Below, piece by piece: positions 46,179 to 57,651 of a stretch of 64,000 bases of DNA. The notes under the pieces were generated by a model. The model did no database searches. It was not told where the DNA came from and worked only from the letters and a program-made list of their open reading frames with translations. Numbering within the stretch: the stretch's first letter is position 1; each line of letters begins with the position of its first letter. A program made the position numbers and the translations under genes. The DNA comes from an uncultured Pseudokineococcus sp. (GTDB taxonomy: Bacteria > Actinomycetota > Actinomycetes > Actinomycetales > Quadrisphaeraceae). The stretch is taken from the NCBI RefSeq assembly GCF_947495735.1, contig NZ_CANMAA010000003.1, positions 186,001-250,000 on the forward strand, in the 5' to 3' direction.

Positions 46179-46402
46179 AGGGTCTGTCTGCTTCCTGGAC
46201 GGGGCGCAGTACGCCGGCGGTCGGTCGGACGGCGGCTGCACTGCGCACCTGTGAGACCAGAAGCCCGTGCCTGCGGCATCTGTTCCCGCTCCCAGGATGT
46301 CACTGCCCGGCTCGTCCGTCACGTGGCTTCTGCGCCGCGACCGCCGACGACGTGCCCGCGCCCCCGGGGACGCGGGGCGAGGACGCCCCGCCGGCGGGTC
46401 GG

Positions 46403-46978
46403 TCAGACGCGGGTGCGGTGGAAGCTCGCCGCGGAGCGGCTGGCCGTGGGGCCGCGCTGGCCCTGGTACCGGGAGCCGTGCCGCTCGCTGCCGTAGGGGT
46501 GCTCGGCGGCCGAGGAGAGCCGGAAGAAGCAGAGCTGGCCGATCTTCATGCCCGGCCACAGCATGATCGGCAGCGTCGCCACGTTCGAGAGCTCGAGCGT
46601 CACGTGACCCGAGAAGCCGGGGTCGATGAACCCGGCGGTCGAGTGCGTGAGCAGCCCCAGACGGCCCAGCGAGGACTTGCCCTCCAGGCGCGCCGCGACG
46701 TCGTCGGGGAGCGTGACGACCTCGAAGGTGGAGGCGAGCACGAACTCGCCGGGGTGCAGCACGAAGGGCTCGTCGGGGCCGACCTCGACCAGGCGCGTGA
46801 GGTCGGGCTGCTCCTGCGCCGGGTCGATGACCGCGTACTTGTGGTTGTCGAACAGCCGGAAGAAGCGGTCCAGGCGGACGTCGACGCTGGAGGGCTGCAC
46901 CATCGCCTCGTCCAGCGGGTCCAGGACGACGCGGCCGGAGGACAGCTCGGCGCGGATGTCCCGGTCGGAGAGCAGCAC
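46403..46978 (-). CDS. dcd: dCTP deaminase
   Basis: 191 residues, full length, from GTG 46978. Trimeric dUTPase-like fold: [23 protein letters not shown] (Ser/Arg), the substrate loop [32 protein letters not shown] with catalytic Glu, and the C-terminal [14 protein letters not shown] tail that closes over the nucleotide. It makes dUTP (or dUMP if bifunctional) from dCTP for dTMP supply. No other nucleotide gene is adjacent. Confidence 0.96.
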   Translation of the reverse strand: MLLSDRDIRAELSSGRVVLDPLDEAMVQPSSVDVRLDRFFRLFDNHKYAVIDPAQEQPDLTRLVEVGPDEPFVLHPGEFVLASTFEVVTLPDDVAARLEGKSSLGRLGLLTHSTAGFIDPGFSGHVTLELSNVATLPIMLWPGMKIGQLCFFRLSSAAEHPYGSERHGSRYQGQRGPTASRSAASFHRTRV

Positions 46979-47116
46979 GCCCGCACCGTAGCGGCCAGCG
47001 CCTCGGCCACGGGCGCTCGCCCGCCGACCGGACCCGCCGCGACGCCGCCGCCCGGTGGCCCGTGGCACGGCCGGGGTCCGGGTAGGGTGGCACCCGCTCG
47101 TCCACGGCGAGGGCGC

Positions 47117-47190
47117 GCGGGTGTAGTTCAGTGGCAGAACTTCAGCTTCCCAAGCTGATAGCGCGGGTTCGATTCCCGTCACCCGCTCCA
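47117..47190 (+). tRNA. tRNA-Gly (anticodon CCC)
   Basis: Acceptor GCGGGTG pairs with CACCCGC; anticodon stem TCAGC/GCTGA around TTCCCAA, anticodon CCC; T-arm GCGGGTTCGATTCCCGT; CCA is encoded at 47188-47190. Reads GGG. Confidence 0.95.
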
Positions 47191-47193
47191 GCG

Positions 47194-47227
47194 CGAAGGG
47201 CCCCGACCGCACGGTCGGGGCCCTTCG
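47194..47227 (+). terminator. Terminator after tRNA-Gly
   Basis: 15-bp perfect stem CGAAGGGCCCCGACC/GGTCGGGGCCCTTCG with loop GCAC. Confidence 0.8.
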
Positions 47228-47247
47228 TCGTCCGCGGCGCGGGACGA

Positions 47248-48135
47248 CTACGCCGGCACCAGCGCCTGGCCGCCCACGAGCCGCTCGCGGTAGTCCGCGG
47301 CGGCCTCGCGGAAGGCCTTGAGCGCGTAGCCCGGCACGGCCATCCCCTTGTCGTGCGCCCAGAGCAGCTGCGACTCGAGCCGCGAGATGTCGCGGACGCT
47401 GCGCTCGAGGTCCTCGTCGAGGCCCAGCTCGACGATGACGCCGCCGAAGTCGGTGCGCTGCTCCTCCGACTTGGCGCCCACGAGGCTGTAGGCGCGCGAG
47501 CGCAGCAGCCGGGCCAGGTGCATCTGCCAGGGGGCGAGGGCGCCGGTCTCCACCATCTCCTGCGCGCTGAGGCGGTAGAAGGCGAAGTGGCCGGGCTCCT
47601 GCACCTTGATCGCGTCGACGACGGTGCGCTGGATCGCCGTCTCCCCCATCTCGGCGAGGCCCTCGCTCATGGAGGCGTAGGCCATCATCGCGGCCTTCTC
47701 CGTCGCCGCACCCGTCAGGTAGTACAGGAGCCGGATGACCTCGTGGACGGGCGTCAGGTGCGAGAGCAGGCCGAGCATGCGGACGCTGCGGGGCACGTCC
47801 TCGGTGTTCGCCGCCACCGGCGGCATGCCCAGGTAGTGGGCCAGGGTGTCGAGCAGGACGCCGTGCCGCTCCTCCTGCGGGCTCCACACGTCGGCGTAGA
47901 AGCGGCGGTCGCTCTCGCTGACCTCGGGCAGCAGGACGGCGAGCTCGAGGACGTTGCGCTCGACCTCCATCTCCACGCGCGCCATGTAGTCGAGCGCGAG
48001 GCCGAAGCGCTCGCGGACCGCCCGGGGGTCGCGGACGGCGTAGTCGGCGGTCGCCAGGTCGATGGGGGGATGGCGCTCGGCGAGTCGGTCGACGTGCTCG
48101 GCGATGCGCGCGGCGTCGGCGCGGGGTGCGGACAT
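47248..48135 (-). CDS. Ferritin-like/acyl-desaturase-like diiron protein
   Basis: 295 residues, soluble, all helical. Potential metal ligands: Glu in [14 protein letters not shown], EExxH in [14 protein letters not shown], and ExxH in [13 protein letters not shown], the pattern of ferritin-like diiron proteins related to acyl-ACP desaturase. In actinobacteria homologues are sometimes mislabelled as LepA; there is no GTPase motif here. Oxidation or metal storage substrates are unknown. ATG start; the ribosome-binding site is weak. Confidence 0.82.
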   Translation of the reverse strand: MSAPRADAARIAEHVDRLAERHPPIDLATADYAVRDPRAVRERFGLALDYMARVEMEVERNVLELAVLLPEVSESDRRFYADVWSPQEERHGVLLDTLAHYLGMPPVAANTEDVPRSVRMLGLLSHLTPVHEVIRLLYYLTGAATEKAAMMAYASMSEGLAEMGETAIQRTVVDAIKVQEPGHFAFYRLSAQEMVETGALAPWQMHLARLLRSRAYSLVGAKSEEQRTDFGGVIVELGLDEDLERSVRDISRLESQLLWAHDKGMAVPGYALKAFREAAADYRERLVGGQALVPA

Positions 48136-48366
48136 GGTGGCGTGGTGCTCCCTGTGGGCGGGCTGGCGGTGGTGCTCCTACGCCCCTCCTTCGGCAGAGC
48201 CGGCGCGGAGGTTCACTCGCGCGGCCGGAACCGCTCTCTCGGGGGAGGGCGACCCTCACCGGCCGGCGCCGGCGCCCGCGGTGTCGGCGGCCTCTCCTAG
48301 CCTTCGCACCGTCGCCGGTCCTCGGCGCACGGCCCGGCCGGGCCGCCGGACGCCGCAGGAGGCCCC

Positions 48367-51300
48367 GTGCTCGTCGTGCACCGCAGCGAGAGCGCCGACG
48401 CGCTCGTGCGCGGGCTCGCCGACGTGCTCGCCGTGCCTCCCGAGGACCCGTTCGCGCGCGACGTCGTCGCCGTGCCCGCGCAGGGGGTCGAGCGCTGGAT
48501 CGCCCAGCGGCTCTCCCACGCCCTGGGCGCCTCGCCCGGGGGCGCGCCCGACGGCGTCTGCGCGCGGGTCGACATGCCGCGCCCGGGGCGCGTGCTGGAC
48601 GAGGCCGTGGCCGCCGTCTCCGTGCAGCACGCCGCGGCCGTGGAGGCCTGGTCGGCCGGGCGGTCCGCGTGGCCGCTGCTCGCGGTGCTCGAGGAGGGCG
48701 GCACGCCGCTGGACCGCGCGCTCGCCGAGGACGGCCGGCGCATGGCCGCCGTGCAGCAGCTCGCCCAGCGCCTCGCCGCCTACGGGCGCGCGCGGCCGGC
48801 GATGCTCGTCGACTGGGCCGCCGGAGGCTGCTCCGACGGCGCCGACGGCGAGGTCCCCGAGGACCTGCGCTGGCAGGTCGACGTCTGGCGGGCGCTGCGC
48901 GAGCGCCTGGGCCCATCCCCCGCCGAGCTGCTCGAGGGCGCCTGCGCCCGGCTTCTCGCCGAGCCCGACCGGGTCGACCTCCCCGACCGCCTCTCGGTCT
49001 ACGGCCCGACGCGGCTGTCCCCCGCCCGCCTCGCCGTCCTCGGGGCCCTGGCCGGCCACCGCGAGGTGCACCTGTGGCTGCACCACGCGAGCCCCGCGCT
49101 GTGGGACGCCGTCGCCGGCGCCCCGGCGCCCCGGCGGCGGCGCGACGACGTCGTCCGCCGAGCGCTGCGCGAGCCCCTGCTCGGCTCGCTGGGCCGGGAC
49201 CTGCTCGAGCTCCAGCAGCTGCTGCGCCTGCACGGGCTGGCCGGGCCGGCCCCGGACGGCGCGGCCTCCGTCGCGCCGGCGCCGGTCGAGCACCGCGACG
49301 AGCACCTGCCGTCCGACCGGGCCCGGGGCGGTGGCGACGACGGCGAGGGCGACCCGTCGGCCGAGCGCACGCTGCTGCAGCGCCTGCAGCGCGCCCTCGC
49401 CCGCGACGAGGTGTCGGTGGACCCGCCGTCGGTGCTCCCTGGCGACCGGAGCGTCCGCCTGCACTCCTGCCACGGGCGGGTGCGGCAGGTCGAGGTGCTG
49501 CGCGAGGCGGTGCTCGGGCTGCTGGCCGACGACCCGACCCTCGAGCCGCGCGACGTGCTCGTGCTGTGCCCCGACGTCGAGGCCTTCGCGCCGCTCGTGG
49601 CCGCAGCTTTCGGCGCCGGGTCGGTCGAGGAGGGCGAGGAGGGCGCGCCCGGGCCCGTGGTCGCCGCCGCGGGGCACCCCGTCCGGTACCTGCGGGTGCG
49701 CGTGGCCGACCGCGCCCCGCGCCGGGAGAACCCGCTGCTGCAGGTGCTCGCGCAGGTGCTCGACCTCGTGGGCTCGCGCGTGTCCGCCACCGCGGTGCTG
49801 GACCTGGCGGGCCACCCGGCCGTGCGCCGTCGCTTCCGCCTTGACGACGACGCGCTCGAGCGCCTGCGCGGGTGGGTCGTCGCCGCCGGCGTCCGCTGGG
49901 GCCTCGACGCCGACCACCGCGCCGGGTGGGGGCTCAGCGGGCTGCGGCAGGGCACGTGGCGCGCCGGCATCGACCGGCTGCTGCTCGGGGTGGCCGTCGA
50001 GGGCCTGCCAGCGGCCGCCGACCCGGCCGCCACCGCGGACGTCGGCGGCAGCGGCGGTGCCGACCTCGTGCTGGGCGGCGCCGTCCCTCTCGACGACGTC
50101 GACAGCTCCGACGTGGCGCTCGCGGGGTCGCTGGCCGAGCTCGTCGACCGGCTCGACGCCGTCGTGCACCTGCTCGCGGGACGGTGCGACGCCTCCTCCT
50201 GGGCCGCCGCGCTGGAGGACGCGGTGCTCGGCCTCGCGGCGCCCGACCCGGACAGCCCGTGGCAGACCGCCCAGCTGCACCGCGAGCTGGCCGGCGCGGC
50301 CGAGGGCTCCTCCGAGGCGCCGCTGGGGGCCGCCGACGTCCGCGTCCTCCTGGCCGACCTGCTCGTCGGGCGCCCCACGCGCGCCGGCTTCCGCACGGGG
50401 GCGATGACGGTCTGCACGCTCGTGCCGATGCGCTCGGTCCCCAGCCGGGTGGTCTGCCTCCTGGGGCTCGACGACGGAGCCTTCCCGCGGCGCAGCGCCG
50501 TCGACGGGGACGACCTGCTCGTGCGCGACCCGTGGACGGGCGAGCACGACCCGCGCAGCGAGGACCGCCAGCTGCTCCTCGACGCCGTCGCCGCGGCCGG
50601 CGACCACCTCCTCGTCCTCGTCACGGGCGCCGACGAGCGCACCGGCGCGCACGTCCCCCCGGCCGTGCCGGTCGACGAGCTGCTCGACGCGCTCGACCGC
50701 ACCGCCACCGTCCCGGGCGGCCGCGTGCGCGACGTCGTCACGACGACCCACCCCCTGCAGCCCTTCGACGCCCGGGCCTTCCGGACCCCGGCCGCGGACG
50801 TCTCCGCCGGGGACGACCCGGCCGGGGCCCCGACACCGCGTCCCTTCAGCTTCGACACCGGCGCGCTGGCGGCGGCCCGCGCCGCGGCCGGGCTGCGCCG
50901 GCCGCCGCGTCCCGTGCTGGCCGCGCCGTTGCCCGCGCGCCCGCCCGCCGCCGAGGTGTCGCTGGCCGACCTGCGCTCCTTCCTGCTGCACCCCGTGCGG
51001 GCGTTCTGGCGCCAGCGGCTCGAGGTCTCCGTCGTCCGCCCCGGCGAGGAGCCCGACGACGCCCTGCCGCTGGACCCCGACGGCCTCGAGCGGTGGGCGC
51101 TCGCGCAGCGGCTGCTCGACCGGCGGGTCGCGGGTGAGGACGTCGCCGACCTCCTCGCCGTGGAGCTGCACCGCGGCGACCTCCCCCCGGGCCCGCTCGG
51201 CGAGCGGTACCTGCGCGGCGTGGGCAGCGAGGTCGAGGCGGTCGTCCGGGCGTCCGAGGCGGAGCGCTCGATCCCCCCGGGCGCGGTCGACGTCGACGCC

Positions 51301-51945
51301 GACCTCGGCCCGCTCCCGGGCGGTGGCCCGCCGGTGCGCGTGGTCGGCACGGTGGGCGGGGTGCGGGGCGACGTGGCGATGCACCTCACCGCCTCGCGGC
51401 TCGGGCCCAAGCACCGGCTCCTCGCGTGGCTCGACCTCCTCGCGCTCACCGCGGGGGGGCCCGCCGGCGGGGCCGGGGACGGCGGCGCGTCACCGTGGCG
51501 GGCCGTCGCCGTCGGGCGCGCGGGCGGTGACGGCGGGGCCGCCCGCAGCGTCCTCGGCCCCCTGGGCGTGGAGGACGCGCGGACGGCCCTCGCCGAGCTC
51601 GTCGCCCTGCACCGCGCGGGCCTCGACGAGCCGCTGCCGCTGCCGCTCAAGACCGCCGAGGCCTATGCGACGCGCCGCCGCGGTGGCGGCAGCGTGCTCG
51701 CCGCCCAGGACGCCGCGGCCCGGCGGTGGGACTCCGACCGCTTCCCGGGGGAGGCGGCCGAGCCCGAGCACCTGCTCCTCCACGGTCGCGAGCTGCCGTC
51801 GGCCGACCTGTGGGGCCCGCCCACGGACGCCGAGCGCGGCCCGGGCTGGGCGCCCGACGAGCCGACGCGCCTCGGCGCGCTGGCGCGCCGCGTGTGGGAC
51901 CGGCTGCTCGACGCCGAGGCCGGCGGTCGGGGGGCCGCGGCGTGA
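48367..51945 (+). CDS. recC: RecC (exodeoxyribonuclease V gamma subunit)
   Basis: 1192 residues, typical for actinobacterial RecC. Begins [22 protein letters not shown], then the region [18 protein letters not shown] that is diagnostic of RecC; further [22 protein letters not shown] and [20 protein letters not shown]. Lacks helicase motifs, acting as chi-recognition scaffold of RecBCD for double-strand break repair. GTG start with AGGAGG in front; first gene of a three-gene operon. Confidence 0.95.
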   Translation: MLVVHRSESADALVRGLADVLAVPPEDPFARDVVAVPAQGVERWIAQRLSHALGASPGGAPDGVCARVDMPRPGRVLDEAVAAVSVQHAAAVEAWSAGRSAWPLLAVLEEGGTPLDRALAEDGRRMAAVQQLAQRLAAYGRARPAMLVDWAAGGCSDGADGEVPEDLRWQVDVWRALRERLGPSPAELLEGACARLLAEPDRVDLPDRLSVYGPTRLSPARLAVLGALAGHREVHLWLHHASPALWDAVAGAPAPRRRRDDVVRRALREPLLGSLGRDLLELQQLLRLHGLAGPAPDGAASVAPAPVEHRDEHLPSDRARGGGDDGEGDPSAERTLLQRLQRALARDEVSVDPPSVLPGDRSVRLHSCHGRVRQVEVLREAVLGLLADDPTLEPRDVLVLCPDVEAFAPLVAAAFGAGSVEEGEEGAPGPVVAAAGHPVRYLRVRVADRAPRRENPLLQVLAQVLDLVGSRVSATAVLDLAGHPAVRRRFRLDDDALERLRGWVVAAGVRWGLDADHRAGWGLSGLRQGTWRAGIDRLLLGVAVEGLPAAADPAATADVGGSGGADLVLGGAVPLDDVDSSDVALAGSLAELVDRLDAVVHLLAGRCDASSWAAALEDAVLGLAAPDPDSPWQTAQLHRELAGAAEGSSEAPLGAADVRVLLADLLVGRPTRAGFRTGAMTVCTLVPMRSVPSRVVCLLGLDDGAFPRRSAVDGDDLLVRDPWTGEHDPRSEDRQLLLDAVAAAGDHLLVLVTGADERTGAHVPPAVPVDELLDALDRTATVPGGRVRDVVTTTHPLQPFDARAFRTPAADVSAGDDPAGAPTPRPFSFDTGALAAARAAAGLRRPPRPVLAAPLPARPPAAEVSLADLRSFLLHPVRAFWRQRLEVSVVRPGEEPDDALPLDPDGLERWALAQRLLDRRVAGEDVADLLAVELHRGDLPPGPLGERYLRGVGSEVEAVVRASEAERSIPPGAVDVDADLGPLPGGGPPVRVVGTVGGVRGDVAMHLTASRLGPKHRLLAWLDLLALTAGGPAGGAGDGGASPWRAVAVGRAGGDGGAARSVLGPLGVEDARTALAELVALHRAGLDEPLPLPLKTAEAYATRRRGGGSVLAAQDAAARRWDSDRFPGEAAEPEHLLLHGRELPSADLWGPPTDAERGPGWAPDEPTRLGALARRVWDRLLDAEAGGRGAAA

Positions 51946-54900
51946 GCGCCGTGACGGGGGCGGACGAGCCCTCCGTCGACGAGCCCTCCGTCGACGAGCC
52001 GCAGGCCTTCCGGCTCGCGGACCCCCTGCCGCGGGGCACCACGCTGCTGGAGGCGAGCGCGGGCACGGGGAAGACGTGGACCATCGCGGCGCTCGTCGCC
52101 CGCTACGTCGCCGAGGCGGGCCTGCCGGTCGACCAGCTCCTCGTCATGACCTTCAGCCGCGAGTCCACCCGCGAGCTGCGCGAGCGAGTGCGCGCCCGCC
52201 TCGTCGAAGCGCGCGACGCGCTCTCCCGCGACGTCCCGCCGGAGGAGGAGCCCGACGAGCTGCTCGCACTGCTGCGCGGCGGCGGCGCCGCCGACGTGGC
52301 GCTCCGGCGCCGCCGGCTGGCCGACGCCCTGGCCTCCTTCGACGCGGCCACGGTGACGACGACGCACGGCTTCTGCCAGCGCGTCCTCCTCACGCTCGGC
52401 GCGGGCGCCGACCACGATGCGCGCACCGAGCTCGTGGAGGACGTGCGTGACGTCGTCGACGAGGTGGCTCACGACCTCTACCTGCGCCGGTGGGCCGTGG
52501 CGGGCGCCGAGGAGCCGACCCTCTCCCCGGCGGACTTCCGCGAACTCGCCCGCGTGGCCGCGCTCGACCCGGCCACCGACCTGCTGCCGCGGGACGGCGA
52601 GCCCGACGTCCCGGTGCTGCCCGCGCTGCGCGCCCGCGTGGGCCGCGCCGTCCGCGCGGAGGTGCAGCGTCGGCTCCGGGCGGCCGGTCAGATGGGCTAC
52701 GACGACCTGCTGCTGCGCCTCGTGCACGTCCTCGGGGACCCGGGCAGCGGCCCGCGCGCCCGCGAGCGCCTGCGGGCGCTGCACCGCGTCGTCCTCGTCG
52801 ACGAGTTCCAGGACACCGACCCCGTGCAGTGGCGGGTGCTCCGGTCGGCCTTCCACGATCCCGCACCCGCCTCCGGGCCGGTCACGGCGCCCGCGGCCGA
52901 GGCCGGCGTCGCCCGGGCCCTCGTCCTCGTCGGGGACCCGAAGCAGGCGGTCTACGGCTTCCGCGGGGCGGACGTGCGCGCCTACCTCGAGGCGCGCGAC
53001 ACGGCCTCGGACCTGCGGACCCTCACCACCAACCAGCGCAGCGACGAGCCGGTGCTGCGGGGCCTCGACGCCGTCCTCGCCGGTGCCGCCCTCGGTGACG
53101 CCCGCATCCAGGTGCGCCCGCTCGCGGCGCGCTTCACCGGTCGCCGCGTCGAGGGAGTGCCGCCGGTGCGGCTGCGCGTCGTCCCGCGGGACGCGCTGCC
53201 GCTGACGCGCGACGGGCTCGCGCGCGTGCCAGGCATGCGGCAGCGGGTGGTCGACGACGTCGCCGCGCAGGTCGTCGCGCTCGTCGGCGGCGCCGTGACG
53301 ACCACCACGCCCGAGCGGCGCCGCCGGGCGGACCACGCTTCGGCCGCTCCCGACGGGCCCGCTCCCGCGGGCGACGTCGGCGAGGAGCGGCCGTTCGCGC
53401 CGGGCGACGTCGCGGTGCTCGTGCGGACCAACGCGCAGGCCCAGATGGTCCGGGAGGCGCTGGAGCGGGTCCGCGTGCCCGTCGTCGTCGGCGGGCGCAC
53501 GAGCGTCTTCACGACGCCGGCCGCCCACGACTGGACCGTGCTCCTGGAGGCGCTCGAGCAGCCGCAGCGCGGCGCCAGGGTGCGGCTGCTCGCGCTCGGC
53601 GCCTTCGGCGGCCACGACGCCCTGTCCCTCGACGAGGGGGGCGACGCGCTCGTCGACGACCTCGGGCTGCGCGTGCGCGCGTGGGCCCGGCTCCTCGACG
53701 CCCGCGGGGTCGGCGCGCTGCTCGAGGCCGTGCAGCGGCCGCGGCCCGACGCCGCCGGCCTCGCCGAGCGGCTGCTCGGGACCGTGGGCGGCGAGCGCCG
53801 GCTCACCGACCTGCGGCACGTCGGGCAGGTGCTGCACGAGGCCGCCGTGCGCGACGGGCTCGGCGTCTCGGCCCTACTGGCGTGGTTGCGCGAGCAGGTG
53901 GAGGAGGCCGGGCGCGACGGGGTCGTCGAGCGCAGCCGCCGGCTGGAGTCCGACGCCGCCGCGGTGCAGGTCCTCACCGTGCACACGAGCAAGGGCCTCG
54001 AGTTCCCCGCCGTGCTCGTGCCCTTCGCGTGGGACATGTGGCAGAACACCAAGCCGTCGACCGCCCTCGTCCACGACGCCGACGGCCGCCGGTGCCGCGA
54101 CGTCGGGGGCCCCGGCGCACCGGGCTGGGCCGACCACGTCCGCGAGCACCACCGCTCGGAGTCCGACGAGGAGCTGCGCCTCGCGTACGTAGCCCTGACC
54201 AGGGCCGCGAGCCACCTCACCGCCTGGTGGGCGGGGACGACCAACACCGGCCGCGGCGCGCTGCACCGGCTGCTGCTGCACCGGCCTCTCGCCGCTCCGA
54301 GCGCCGCAGGTGCGCTCGACGACGGTGTCCCCCCGGCCGTCGTGCCGGTCCCCTCCGACGACGACGCCGTCGCCGCCCTGGCGGCCCGGGCCGCCACGAG
54401 CGGTGGCTGCCTCGTCGTCGAGCGCGTCGCCGGCCCGCCCGACGGCCGGCCGTGGCGCGCGCCCGACCGGGTGGTCGACGGCCTCGCAGCGGCGCGCTGG
54501 CACCGCGCGCTCGACGCGTCGTGGCGCCGGACCTCCTACAGCGCCCTCACCGCCGCCGCGCACGACGCCGGCCCAGCGCCCGCGGGCGGGGCCCTCGTCG
54601 AGCCGGAGGCGGCGGTCGAGGACGACGAGCGCCTGCCCGCGGACGGCGCTCCCGCCCGCGCCGGGGAGTCCGGCGGGGCCGGCCCGGTGCCCGCGGCGGT
54701 GCCCTCGGCGTGGGACGCCCTCGCCGGCAGCGCGCGCTTCGGCGTGCTCGTCCACGCGGTCCTCGAGGAGCTCGACCCCTCGGCCCTCGCCGCTCCCGAC
54801 GGCGCCCCCGACCGGGTGCTGCGGGACCTCGTCGCCGAGCACGCCGCGGCGCAGGGGCTCGCCCTCGACGTCGACGTGCTCACCGGAGCCCTCGACCTCG

Positions 54901-55589
54901 CCCTGAGGACACCCCTCGGACCGCTCGCGGGCGGGCGCCGCCTCGTCGACGTCCCCGCGCGCGACCGCCTGCCGGAGTTGGACTTCGAGCTGCCCCTCGC
55001 CGGGGGCGACGACGCCGGGGCCGCCGCGCTGCAGCCCTCCCTGGCCGGGCTCGTGCCGCTGTGGCGGCGGCACTGCCCCGACGGACCGCTGGCCTCCTAC
55101 GCCGACGCGCTCGAGCACCTCACCGCGGACGGCGGGCACGACGACGGGGCGGGGCAGGACGGCGGGCTGCGCGGCTACCTCACCGGCAGCGTCGACGCGG
55201 TGCTGCGGCTGCCCTCTCCCGACGGGGGCGACGCGCGCTACGTCGTCGTGGACTACAAGACGAACCGCCTCGGCGTCCCCGAGCGGCCGCTGACGTCCTG
55301 GGACTACCGCCCGGCGGCGATGGAGGAGGCCATGGTGGCCGCGCACTACCCGCTGCAGGCGCTGCTGTACCAGGTGGCCCTGCACCGCTTCCTGCGCTGG
55401 CGGCTGCCCGCGTACGCGCCGGAGCGCCATCTCGGCGGAGCGCTGTACCTCTTCGTGCGCGGGATGGTCGGGCCGTCGGTGGCGCCCGCGGAGGACGGCG
55501 CGGTGCCCGGCGTCATGGCGTGGGCGACGCCGCCCGCGCTCGTGGTCGCGGCGTCCGACCACCTCGCCGGCCGCGGGACGGCGCCGTGA
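51942..55589 (+). CDS. recB: RecB (exodeoxyribonuclease V beta subunit)
   Basis: 1215 residues, GTG overlapping the recC stop. UvrD-type helicase: Walker A EASAGTGKTWTIAALV, motif Ia LVMTFSRESTREL, GFCQRVL, motif II VLVDEFQDTDPVQW, motif III LVGDPKQAVYGFRGAD, motif V VHTSKGLEFPAVLVP and LAYVALTRA. C-terminal RecB nuclease with VVVDYKTNRLG and EAMVAAHYPLQALLYQ. N-terminus has a duplicated SVDEP motif (PSVDEPSVDEPQ), an internal repeat. Unwinds and degrades DNA ends with RecC/RecD. Confidence 0.96.
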   Translation: MSAVTGADEPSVDEPSVDEPQAFRLADPLPRGTTLLEASAGTGKTWTIAALVARYVAEAGLPVDQLLVMTFSRESTRELRERVRARLVEARDALSRDVPPEEEPDELLALLRGGGAADVALRRRRLADALASFDAATVTTTHGFCQRVLLTLGAGADHDARTELVEDVRDVVDEVAHDLYLRRWAVAGAEEPTLSPADFRELARVAALDPATDLLPRDGEPDVPVLPALRARVGRAVRAEVQRRLRAAGQMGYDDLLLRLVHVLGDPGSGPRARERLRALHRVVLVDEFQDTDPVQWRVLRSAFHDPAPASGPVTAPAAEAGVARALVLVGDPKQAVYGFRGADVRAYLEARDTASDLRTLTTNQRSDEPVLRGLDAVLAGAALGDARIQVRPLAARFTGRRVEGVPPVRLRVVPRDALPLTRDGLARVPGMRQRVVDDVAAQVVALVGGAVTTTTPERRRRADHASAAPDGPAPAGDVGEERPFAPGDVAVLVRTNAQAQMVREALERVRVPVVVGGRTSVFTTPAAHDWTVLLEALEQPQRGARVRLLALGAFGGHDALSLDEGGDALVDDLGLRVRAWARLLDARGVGALLEAVQRPRPDAAGLAERLLGTVGGERRLTDLRHVGQVLHEAAVRDGLGVSALLAWLREQVEEAGRDGVVERSRRLESDAAAVQVLTVHTSKGLEFPAVLVPFAWDMWQNTKPSTALVHDADGRRCRDVGGPGAPGWADHVREHHRSESDEELRLAYVALTRAASHLTAWWAGTTNTGRGALHRLLLHRPLAAPSAAGALDDGVPPAVVPVPSDDDAVAALAARAATSGGCLVVERVAGPPDGRPWRAPDRVVDGLAAARWHRALDASWRRTSYSALTAAAHDAGPAPAGGALVEPEAAVEDDERLPADGAPARAGESGGAGPVPAAVPSAWDALAGSARFGVLVHAVLEELDPSALAAPDGAPDRVLRDLVAEHAAAQGLALDVDVLTGALDLALRTPLGPLAGGRRLVDVPARDRLPELDFELPLAGGDDAGAAALQPSLAGLVPLWRRHCPDGPLASYADALEHLTADGGHDDGAGQDGGLRGYLTGSVDAVLRLPSPDGGDARYVVVDYKTNRLGVPERPLTSWDYRPAAMEEAMVAAHYPLQALLYQVALHRFLRWRLPAYAPERHLGGALYLFVRGMVGPSVAPAEDGAVPGVMAWATPPALVVAASDHLAGRGTAP

Positions 55590-57583
55590 GCGGCGACCCC
55601 CGCGCCGGGGACCTGGCGCTGCGCGCCACCGGGCTGCTGCGCGACTTCAACCGGGCCGGCCTGCTGCACGCCGCGGACGTCCACGTCGCCCGCCGCCTGG
55701 GCGCGCTCGCCGGGGAGGAGGACGAGGCCGTCCTGCTCGCCGCGGCGCTCGTGGTCCGCTCCACCCGGCAGGGCTCGGTCGTCGTCGACCTCGCGACGGC
55801 CCGGGACACGACCGCCGCGGACGACGTCGACGACGAGGCGGACGACGGCACCCGGTCCACGGCGGAGGGGACGGCTGACGAGGGAGCGGCAGCAGGCGGC
55901 ACGGTCGACACCGTGGTGTGGCCGGGCGAGGACTGGGCCGCCCGCGTGGCGGCCAGCCCCCTCGCCGGCGGCCCCCTGCGCGTCGAGGGCGGTCGCGTCT
56001 GGCTCGGCCGCTACCGCGACCAGGAGGAGCTCGTCGCGCGCGAGCTCGCGACCCGCGCCGCCGACGTGCCCGACGACCTCGACGCGGGCGTCCTGCGGCG
56101 CGCCCTCGACCGTCTCTTCGACCCGACGGACGCAGACCAGCGGGAGGCCGCCGCGGGGTGTGCGCTCGCCCGCGTCTCCGTCCTCGCCGGGGGCCCCGGC
56201 ACGGGCAAGACGACCACGGTGTCGAAGGTCGTCGCTCTGCTGCGCGAGCAGCACCCGACGTGGCGGGTGGCGCTGGCCGCCCCCACCGGCCGGGCGGCCG
56301 CGCGGCTCGCCGAGGCCGTCCGCGACTCCTCGGCGCACCTGCCGGAGGAGGACCGCGAGCGGCTCGGCGACCTGCCGGCGACGACGCTGCACCGCCTCCT
56401 CGGCTGGCGGCCGGACGCGCGGCACCGCTTCCGCCACGACCGCTCCGACCGGCTGGCCCTCGAGGTCCTCGTCGTCGACGAGAGCTCGATGGTCTCGCTC
56501 ACCCTCATGGCGCGGCTGCTCGAGGCGCTGCGCCCGCACACGCGGCTCGTGCTCGTCGGGGACCCCGACCAGCTGGCCTCGGTCGAGGCGGGCACGGTGC
56601 TGGGCGACCTCGTCGACGCACGAGCCGGCGGTGGGCGCCACCCCCGCCTCGCCGACGCCCTCGCGGAGGTGGGCGCCCTCCCCGCCGACGAGCCCGGTCG
56701 TCGCGAGCCGTCGGACGCCGACGCCCGGGCGTCGAGGCCGGTCACTGTGCGCGACGGGGTCAGCCTGCTGCGCACCACCCGCCGCTACGCCGGCGGCGGG
56801 GTGGTGGACCGCCTCGCGGCCGCCGTCCGCGACGGGCGCGGCGAGGACGCCCTCGCCGTCCTGCTCGCCGGCGACCCGGGCGCCGTCCTGCTGCCGACCA
56901 CGGCCGACGCGGTGCCGGAGGCCGACCTCGACGACGTCCGCGACGACGTCGTCGACGCCGCGACGGCGCTGGGGGCGGCGGCGCGGGCCGGGGACGCCGC
57001 GGGCGCCCTCGCCGCGCTCGACCGGCACCGCCTGCTCACGGCGCACCGCGCGGGCCCCCGCGGGCTGCGCCGCTGGGGCGAGCTGGCCGAGCGCTGGACG
57101 CGGGCGGCCGAGGCGGCCGCGGGCGTCCCCCGCGTGCGCCGCGCGGACGGCCACCACGTCGGCGAGCCCTTGCTCGTCACCGTCAACGACCCGGCCACCG
57201 GGCTGTCCAACGGGGACGTCGCCGTCCTCGTCGACGACGGCGCGGGCGGCCTCTCCGCCGCCGTGGGTGACCGTCGAGACCCGCGGCTCCTGCCACTGGG
57301 GCGACTGCCGAGCACGCGGGCGCTGCACGCGATGACCGTGCACCGCAGCCAGGGCAGCCAGTTCGACGCCGTGACGCTCGTGCTGCCGCCCGCCGGCTCC
57401 CCGCTGCTGACGCGGGAGACGCTCTACACGGCACTCACCCGCGCACGCGAGCGCGTGCGGGTCGTCGGCGACGCCGAGGCGCTGCTGGCCGCCGTCGCGC
57501 GCCCGGCCGCCCGCGCGTCGGGGCTGCGTGAGCGGCTGCGGCCTCCCGTGCGGTCGACTGACGACGGCGTCCACGGCGCTTGA
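55586..57583 (+). CDS. recD: RecD (exodeoxyribonuclease V alpha subunit)
   Basis: 665 residues, GTG overlapping the recB stop. N-terminal RecBCD-interface domain (about 1-140) with an acidic insertion; SF1B helicase core with Walker A GGPGTGKTTTV, DESSMVSLTLM (motif II), LVGDPDQLASVEAG and a C-terminal UvrD-like motif TVHRSQGSQFD plus YTALTRARERV. The fast 5'-3' motor of RecBCD. Its end is followed by a small gene pair of opposite strand. Confidence 0.95.
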   Translation: MSGDPRAGDLALRATGLLRDFNRAGLLHAADVHVARRLGALAGEEDEAVLLAAALVVRSTRQGSVVVDLATARDTTAADDVDDEADDGTRSTAEGTADEGAAAGGTVDTVVWPGEDWAARVAASPLAGGPLRVEGGRVWLGRYRDQEELVARELATRAADVPDDLDAGVLRRALDRLFDPTDADQREAAAGCALARVSVLAGGPGTGKTTTVSKVVALLREQHPTWRVALAAPTGRAAARLAEAVRDSSAHLPEEDRERLGDLPATTLHRLLGWRPDARHRFRHDRSDRLALEVLVVDESSMVSLTLMARLLEALRPHTRLVLVGDPDQLASVEAGTVLGDLVDARAGGGRHPRLADALAEVGALPADEPGRREPSDADARASRPVTVRDGVSLLRTTRRYAGGGVVDRLAAAVRDGRGEDALAVLLAGDPGAVLLPTTADAVPEADLDDVRDDVVDAATALGAAARAGDAAGALAALDRHRLLTAHRAGPRGLRRWGELAERWTRAAEAAAGVPRVRRADGHHVGEPLLVTVNDPATGLSNGDVAVLVDDGAGGLSAAVGDRRDPRLLPLGRLPSTRALHAMTVHRSQGSQFDAVTLVLPPAGSPLLTRETLYTALTRARERVRVVGDAEALLAAVARPAARASGLRERLRPPVRSTDDGVHGA

Positions 57584-57651
57584 GACGGGAGGACGTACCG
57601 CCGACCGTGGTGGGGATCGGCCCGAGCGCGTCGTGACAGCTGTGAGGCGGG

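Noticed and set aside
47248-48135. LepA-type GTP-binding protein
   Set aside because: No G1-G4 motifs; EExxH and ExxH ligand patterns indicate a ferritin-like fold.
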